From Gammaproteobacteria bacterium (GTDB lineage: Bacteria; Pseudomonadota; Gammaproteobacteria; Burkholderiales; Sulfuricellaceae): 64,000 nucleotides of DNA. Where the stretch lies: positions 1 to 64,000 of the forward strand of contig JAHJGO010000024.1 of NCBI GenBank assembly GCA_018824405.1. The letters are read 5' to 3'. The notes beneath the pieces are model-generated. The model made no database searches. It had not been told where the DNA came from and saw only the letters and a program-made list of their open reading frames with translations. A program made the translations under genes and the position numbers. Shown here piece after piece: positions 60,034-64,000 of this stretch (positions within the stretch are counted from its first letter, which is position 1; each line of letters begins with the position of its first letter).

Positions 60034-61516
60034 GCCCGGCCTCGCTCAACCACAGTTTGACGGCGCTGCGCCATTGCTTCCTGCCGCCCGAAAGAGAAAG
60101 CTCCGTTGTTTGCACTTTATCGAGTAAAAGTTTCAGCACTGGCTTGATGCGCCCGGGCGGCAGTCCGTCGAGCAGGCCGCAATTGAAAGCCGTCATCCAC
60201 GCCATCTGGAATTCGACCGGCAGGGGGGCGAGGCGCTCCTGTTTGAGAATTTCCCGCAGCAGCTGGCCCCGCTTGATACGGGCTTCCATGCTGGCCTCGA
60301 GCCGGGAACCGAAGCGGGTGAACACTTCCAGGTCGAGGAACTGGAGGTAATCCAGCTTCATGCGGCCGGCTTCCTTCTTGATGCCGGGATCCTGGGCAGC
60401 GCCGCCGATGCGCGAGACCGAGCGGGTGACGTCGATGGCGGGCAGGAATCCGCGGGTGAACAGATCCTGGTCAAGGTAGACCTGGCCGTCGGTGATGGAA
60501 ATGAGATTGGTGGGGATGTAGGAGGCGATTTCGCCCTGTTCCGTTTCCACGATGGGCAGGGCTGTCATGCTGCCGCCGCCATGCCTCGCGGCCAGAACGG
60601 TTGAGCGTTCCAGCAGGCGGGCATGGAGGTAGAAGATGTCGCCGGGGTAGGCCTCGCGGCCCGGTGGGCGGCGCAGCAGCAGGGAAAGCTCGCGATAGGT
60701 GCGGGCGTGGGTGGTGAGGTCGTCGTAGATCACCAGGGTGTCGTGGCCCTGCCACATCCAGGCTTCGGCCAGAGTGCAGCCGGCGAAGGGGGCGAGGTAT
60801 TTCAGCCCGGGCATGGCTGTGGCCTCGGCCACCACCACGCAGGTATAGTCGAGGGCGCCGGTCTGGCGCAGGGTCTCGATCAGGCCGATGACCGATGAAC
60901 GTTTCTGGCCGATCATGACGTAAACGCAGCGGATGTTCTTGCCCTTCTGGTTGATGAGCGCATCCATGGCCAGCGCGCTTTTGCCGGTGCCGTTGTCGCC
61001 GATGATGAGCTGGCGCTGGCCTTTGCCGATGGGGATCAGGGTATCGATGATCTTGTTGCCGGTATAGAGCGGGCGGTTGACGAAGTCGCGGTCGATGATG
61101 GGGGGCGACAGCACATCGAGAGGCCGGCGGGATTCGAGATGGGGTGCCGGCTGGTCGTCAAGCGGGGTGCCGAGGGGATCCACCACCCGCCCCAGGAGGC
61201 CGTCGCCCACCGCGATGCTGAGGCGCTGGCCGGATAGCAGGGCCGTGGTGCCGGCTGTGAGCCGCGCGGTCTGGTGCAGCAGGATGGCGCCGAAACGGTC
61301 CCGTGCCAGGTGGAAGACCAGTGCTGTGCTGCCATCGTCGAGCTGGACGATCTCGTCCATGCGGGCGGAGGGCAGGCCTTCGATCCAGGCGATACCGTCG
61401 CCCACCGAGACCACCTTGCCCTGTTCCGAGATGCGTAGCCCGAAGTGATAGCGGCGCAGCCGCTCGGCCTGTTCGGCGAGGGGTGAAGGCGTGGCGAGCA
61501 TATCCTCGAACGACAT
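60017..61516 (-). CDS. atpA: N-type ATPase alpha subunit
   Basis: This 499-residue F1 alpha subunit has Walker [15 protein letters not shown] (173-180 core), [22 protein letters not shown] split by a turn, and the arginine-finger region [15 protein letters not shown]. The C terminus is divergent from the housekeeping type, as usual for N-ATPases. It lies 1 bp after atpF. Confidence 0.93.
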   Translation of the reverse strand: MSFEDMLATPSPLAEQAERLRRYHFGLRISEQGKVVSVGDGIAWIEGLPSARMDEIVQLDDGSTALVFHLARDRFGAILLHQTARLTAGTTALLSGQRLSIAVGDGLLGRVVDPLGTPLDDQPAPHLESRRPLDVLSPPIIDRDFVNRPLYTGNKIIDTLIPIGKGQRQLIIGDNGTGKSALAMDALINQKGKNIRCVYVMIGQKRSSVIGLIETLRQTGALDYTCVVVAEATAMPGLKYLAPFAGCTLAEAWMWQGHDTLVIYDDLTTHARTYRELSLLLRRPPGREAYPGDIFYLHARLLERSTVLAARHGGGSMTALPIVETEQGEIASYIPTNLISITDGQVYLDQDLFTRGFLPAIDVTRSVSRIGGAAQDPGIKKEAGRMKLDYLQFLDLEVFTRFGSRLEASMEARIKRGQLLREILKQERLAPLPVEFQMAWMTAFNCGLLDGLPPGRIKPVLKLLLDKVQTTELSLSGGRKQWRSAVKLWLSEAGHEQAA

Positions 61517-61517
61517 G

Positions 61518-62246
61518 CTATTTCTCGAAAAACCTGAGTTCGTCGCGCAGGTTGGCGTGCATTACCCAGGGACCGACCGTGATCAGAAAACCGGCCACCA
61601 GATCGGTCTTCTCGCCGAATTCGGCCGGCAGTTCACGGCCCAGCAGGTCTTTCAGCGCGGCTGTCAGTTCGTCGCGTTGCGGCTTTGCCAGGGGGAAGGC
61701 GCTCAGGATCCTGATCTTTTCGTCCGGGACGGCCGCCGCAGCCAGTTCCTTGCGCTGCTGCTCCGGCAACTGGGTCAGCTCCTGCAGCAGCAGGCCGAAC
61801 AGGCTCGTTTCCAGTTCCGGTCCGGCGAGGCGCTCCAGCAGGCGGGCAGCAAAAGCCTGGCCCTGCGCTACACCCTGTTCGGCTGCGGCCCGCAGCCACT
61901 CCTGTTGCTGCCGCACCTCGACGGCCTTTCTTTTTTCCCGCTCCTCGTCCATGGCCTTGGCAACCGCCACCGTCAGCCGTTGCCGCTCGGCAGCGATTTC
62001 CTCCATCAGCGCGGCATGGGCTGCTTCCTTCTCGGTTTCCCATCCGGCCAGCCGGCCCTCGAACTGATCTTTGAGCGCGAGAGCCTGTTCCCGTGAATCG
62101 CGCGCCTCGCTCAGGGATTCCTCGATCTGCGCACGCCGCCTGGCAATGACGCCGAGCACCGGGCGGTAGAGGAAATGCTTGAGTATCCATACCAGCACCA
62201 GGAAATTGACGATTTCCAGGATGAAGGTAGTCCAGTCCAGTTCCAT
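61518..62246 (-). CDS. atpF: N-type ATPase fused b-delta subunit
   Basis: This 242-residue protein has an N-terminal TM helix ([21 protein letters not shown]), a long coiled coil (about residues 35-130), and a delta-like C terminus ([24 protein letters not shown]). Fusion of b and delta is typical of N-ATPases. It forms the peripheral stalk. Confidence 0.88.
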   Translation of the reverse strand: MELDWTTFILEIVNFLVLVWILKHFLYRPVLGVIARRRAQIEESLSEARDSREQALALKDQFEGRLAGWETEKEAAHAALMEEIAAERQRLTVAVAKAMDEEREKRKAVEVRQQQEWLRAAAEQGVAQGQAFAARLLERLAGPELETSLFGLLLQELTQLPEQQRKELAAAAVPDEKIRILSAFPLAKPQRDELTAALKDLLGRELPAEFGEKTDLVAGFLITVGPWVMHANLRDELRFFEK

Positions 62247-62261
62247 AATCGTTTTACGCTC

Positions 62262-62528
62262 TTATTTGATGATGTATTCGAGCAGCGGGTTGCGGAACAG
62301 GATGATCAGCACGATCACCAGCACGTAGATGGCCAGCGATTCGATCATGGCCAGGCCGATGAACAGGGTGCGGGTGATGGCTTTCTCTGCTTCCGGCTGC
62401 CGCGCCAGCGAGTCGAGCGCCTGGCTGATGGCCTTGCCCATGGCCAGGGCGGGGAATATGATGCCGATGGCGATGGCCAGCGCGGCCCCCACGGTGGATA
62501 TGATGGTAAACCATGTCATGTCGTTCAT
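62262..62528 (-). CDS. atpE: N-type ATPase c subunit, one Na+ ligand absent
   Basis: This 88-residue hairpin has the polar loop LARQPEA and the ion-site motif MIESLAIY. Compared with Na+ type c subunits, Glu63, Ser64 and Tyr68 are present (Ilyobacter E65, S66, Y70), but position 30, equivalent to Gln32, is Met (FPALAMGKA). Na+ specificity is therefore doubtful. AGGAAAGGA lies upstream of the ATG; the start overlaps the atpB stop. Confidence 0.9.
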   Translation of the reverse strand: MNDMTWFTIISTVGAALAIAIGIIFPALAMGKAISQALDSLARQPEAEKAITRTLFIGLAMIESLAIYVLVIVLIILFRNPLLEYIIK

Positions 62529-63211
62529 GTGTCTGTCCTTTCCTTTTCCTGGTTGACTTTACTTCGGGACTGCATGGCGCCGGCCACGTAGATCAGGGCC
62601 AGCATGCCGAAAATATACGCCTGCACCAGGGCTTCGATGATGTGCAGCATGAGGAGCGGAACCGGCACCAGCAGTCCGGCGACCAGAAGAATCAGCAGGG
62701 CCGCCATCTCCAGGCTCATCATGTTGCCGAACAGGCGCACAGCCAGAGCCACGGTGCGTGTCAGCTCACTAATGATGTGGAAGGGCAGCAGGATAGGGCT
62801 GGGGCTGAGATAGTGGCGCAGGTAGGCGATCAGTCCTTCGCTGCGGATGCCGAACCAGTGCACGGAAAGGAAAACCAGCAGGGCCAGGCCAGCGGTTACG
62901 GACAGACAGGCGGTGGGCGAATCGAGACCGGGAACAAGCCCTGTCAGATTTGCCGTGACGATGTAGATCCACAGGGTAGCGATGAAGGGCAGCACTTTTT
63001 CTGTGCTATGCGGCAGGAGTGCGCGGATGGCAGCATCGATGGCGCTGATGCTGCCTTCCAGCATGGCCTGGAGCGGGCCGGGATCGGTACTGAGCCGGCG
63101 CGTGGCGAGCCAGCAGAACAGGCCGAGGAAGAACATGATGCCCCAGGTGGTCACCACGATGGAGCTGATGCCCAGCGGGCCGAGATGGAACAGGATCGTG
63201 GCCTTTTCCAT
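62525..63211 (-). CDS. atpB: N-type ATPase a subunit
   Basis: This 228-residue membrane protein has about 6 helices and the channel motif SELTRTVALAVRLFGNMMSL with the essential Arg. It starts on the atpQ stop as TAATG. In N-ATPase operons atpR normally lies between atpQ and atpB; here no coding space remains. Confidence 0.92.
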   Translation of the reverse strand: MEKATILFHLGPLGISSIVVTTWGIMFFLGLFCWLATRRLSTDPGPLQAMLEGSISAIDAAIRALLPHSTEKVLPFIATLWIYIVTANLTGLVPGLDSPTACLSVTAGLALLVFLSVHWFGIRSEGLIAYLRHYLSPSPILLPFHIISELTRTVALAVRLFGNMMSLEMAALLILLVAGLLVPVPLLMLHIIEALVQAYIFGMLALIYVAGAMQSRSKVNQEKERTDT

Positions 63212-63483
63212 TATTCATGCTCCCTGAAATAAAGATAGGCATTGAAGCCCCCTATCACCAGGCCGAGCAGGATCAGGCCGATGGTCCAGTGAATCGAGTA
63301 GCCTTCCACGCGCTCGTCCAGCCAGCGCCCGAGATAGGCGCCAAGGATCACCGGCAGCACGAACAGCAGGGTCAGCGTGCCCATGAAAACCGACTGCGCC
63401 AGCAGGGTAGGCTGTTCTTTTTTAGCCTTCTGCATGCGGCGCACCTGCTTTTCGACGTTCTCGCGCAGTTTGTCTTCGTTCAT
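63211..63483 (-). CDS. atpQ: N-type ATPase accessory protein AtpQ (AtpI-like)
   Basis: This 90-residue protein has a charged N terminus (LRENVEKQVRRMQKAKKEQP) and two TM helices with a GAYLGRWLDER turn, as in AtpI/AtpQ proteins that help assemble the c ring. It lies 5 bp after atpC. Confidence 0.82.
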   Translation of the reverse strand: MNEDKLRENVEKQVRRMQKAKKEQPTLLAQSVFMGTLTLLFVLPVILGAYLGRWLDERVEGYSIHWTIGLILLGLVIGGFNAYLYFREHE

Positions 63484-63488
63484 GGTGT

Positions 63489-63890
63489 TCAGCTTTCACC
63501 TTTGCCCATGCGCCACAGCCGCCGAAACATCTCCTGCTCAAGCTGGTCCAGGTTCTGGCGGATTTCGCGCAGTTTTTCCTCTTCCGCCAGCAACTGGTCG
63601 AGCAGGGCAGCGCTGATGCGCTCATAGTTCTCGTCGCGCAGATAGCGCCGGCAGCTGATATACAGGGCATTCCCGACAAAGTACAGGATGGCGCCGGGGA
63701 AGGCGAGATAGACCCAGTTGTCCTGCTTTGTACGGTAGCGCGCCAGCCCATAGCTCAGCGCGGTCATGACGCACTCGTGGCCGGCCTGGATGCCGAAGCT
63801 GCCGGAGGCGTCCTCGCCGACGAAGCTGGCCACGCCTTCCACCTGCTCGTACTGGGTAGCGCCCTGCAAATGGAGGGTGAAGCCTCTCAT
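63489..63890 (-). CDS. atpC: N-type ATPase epsilon subunit
   Basis: This 133-residue protein has an N-terminal beta sandwich (FTLHLQGATQYEQVEGVASF, GSFGIQAGHECVM) and a C-terminal helical hairpin rich in Glu/Arg. ATG at 63890 overlaps the atpD stop (ATGA). The frame is open upstream but that region belongs to atpD. It inhibits or couples F1; the divergent C terminus is typical of the alternate ATPase. Confidence 0.85.
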   Translation of the reverse strand: MRGFTLHLQGATQYEQVEGVASFVGEDASGSFGIQAGHECVMTALSYGLARYRTKQDNWVYLAFPGAILYFVGNALYISCRRYLRDENYERISAALLDQLLAEEEKLREIRQNLDQLEQEMFRRLWRMGKGES

Positions 63891-64000
63891 GACGCAGCCT
63901 CCGCCATGGCGCCGCGCATGTAGCACTGGTCCTCGTCCAGCCCGTCGTGGGTTCCGGCGAGGAAATCCTCGCAGTCCTTCAGGGTGGCCTCCAGCGGCAC
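63887..64000 (-). CDS. atpD: N-type ATPase beta subunit, C-terminal fragment (runs off right edge)
   Basis: The last 37 codons read VPLEATLKDCEDFLAGTHDG then LDEDQCYMRGAMAEAA, matching the C-terminal end of alternate F1 beta subunits. The catalytic part lies beyond the window. The stop overlaps the atpC start. Confidence 0.85.
   Translation of the reverse strand: MPLEATLKDCEDFLAGTHDGLDEDQCYMRGAMAEAAS

Overview
The window looks like chromosomal DNA of a betaproteobacterium, probably of the Nitrosomonadales/Gallionellales/Sulfuricella type. This is inferred from the gene set (panBC-deoxynucleoside kinase-folK-pcnB run, aryl-polyene-like cluster, flavocytochrome-c-type sulfide dehydrogenase, DUF411, N-type ATPase) and from moderately high GC and codon use. 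No 16S or marker gene settles the taxonomy. Most genes lie on the minus strand.

Left part (1-20.5 kb): the tail of an IS30-type transposase, a universal stress protein, tRNA-Leu(CAA) with its own promoter and terminator, panD, a polysaccharide deacetylase, then a minus-strand operon of about 11 kb (13.7 to 2.8 kb). That operon encodes ACP, membrane protein, acyl/aryl-CoA ligase, two hotdog dehydratases, acyltransferase, LolA-like carrier, MMPL exporter, two ketosynthases, FabG and a GT2 glycosyltransferase. It resembles a reduced aryl polyene cluster, and a ccdAB toxin-antitoxin pair sits inside it. Three palindromic repeats lie in the cluster; two are translated in frame and one supplies a gene start. 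A CheY-like/CheC-like/diguanylate cyclase trio and panC-panB-dNK-folK-pcnB follow.

Middle (20.5-44 kb): a large GGDEF/EAL protein, a BtuCD-like ABC transporter with a HAD phosphatase, a CbiM-like membrane protein, DUF411, a Tat-exported sulfide-dehydrogenase-like flavoprotein with an ankyrin protein, a MacAB-TolC-type export operon, a TetR-controlled RND tripartite efflux operon, an EF-hand protein with an MGG repeat, and a CpxRA/CpxP-like envelope-stress module. Two promoter regions of that module carry matching 10-11 bp-phased GTAAA/GTTAA boxes.

Right part (44-64 kb): an IS21-family element (istAB, 2549 bp, 8-bp target duplication) is inserted in the higB toxin of a higBA module. Next come an EamA transporter and nadC. 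They are followed by an unusual locus: an ATP/ADP-translocase-like transporter, two class-A beta-lactamase-fold serine hydrolases (one nested antisense to the other's open frame), and a secreted protein with glucan-water-dikinase-like domain order. Then a TlpA thioredoxin, an alpha/beta-hydrolase-like protein, and a lipoate ligase-DUF116 fusion. The window ends in an N-type F1F0 ATPase operon (atpDCQBEFAG) that lacks atpR and whose c subunit lacks one Na+ ligand.

All calls come from reading the sequence and motifs; no database search was run.
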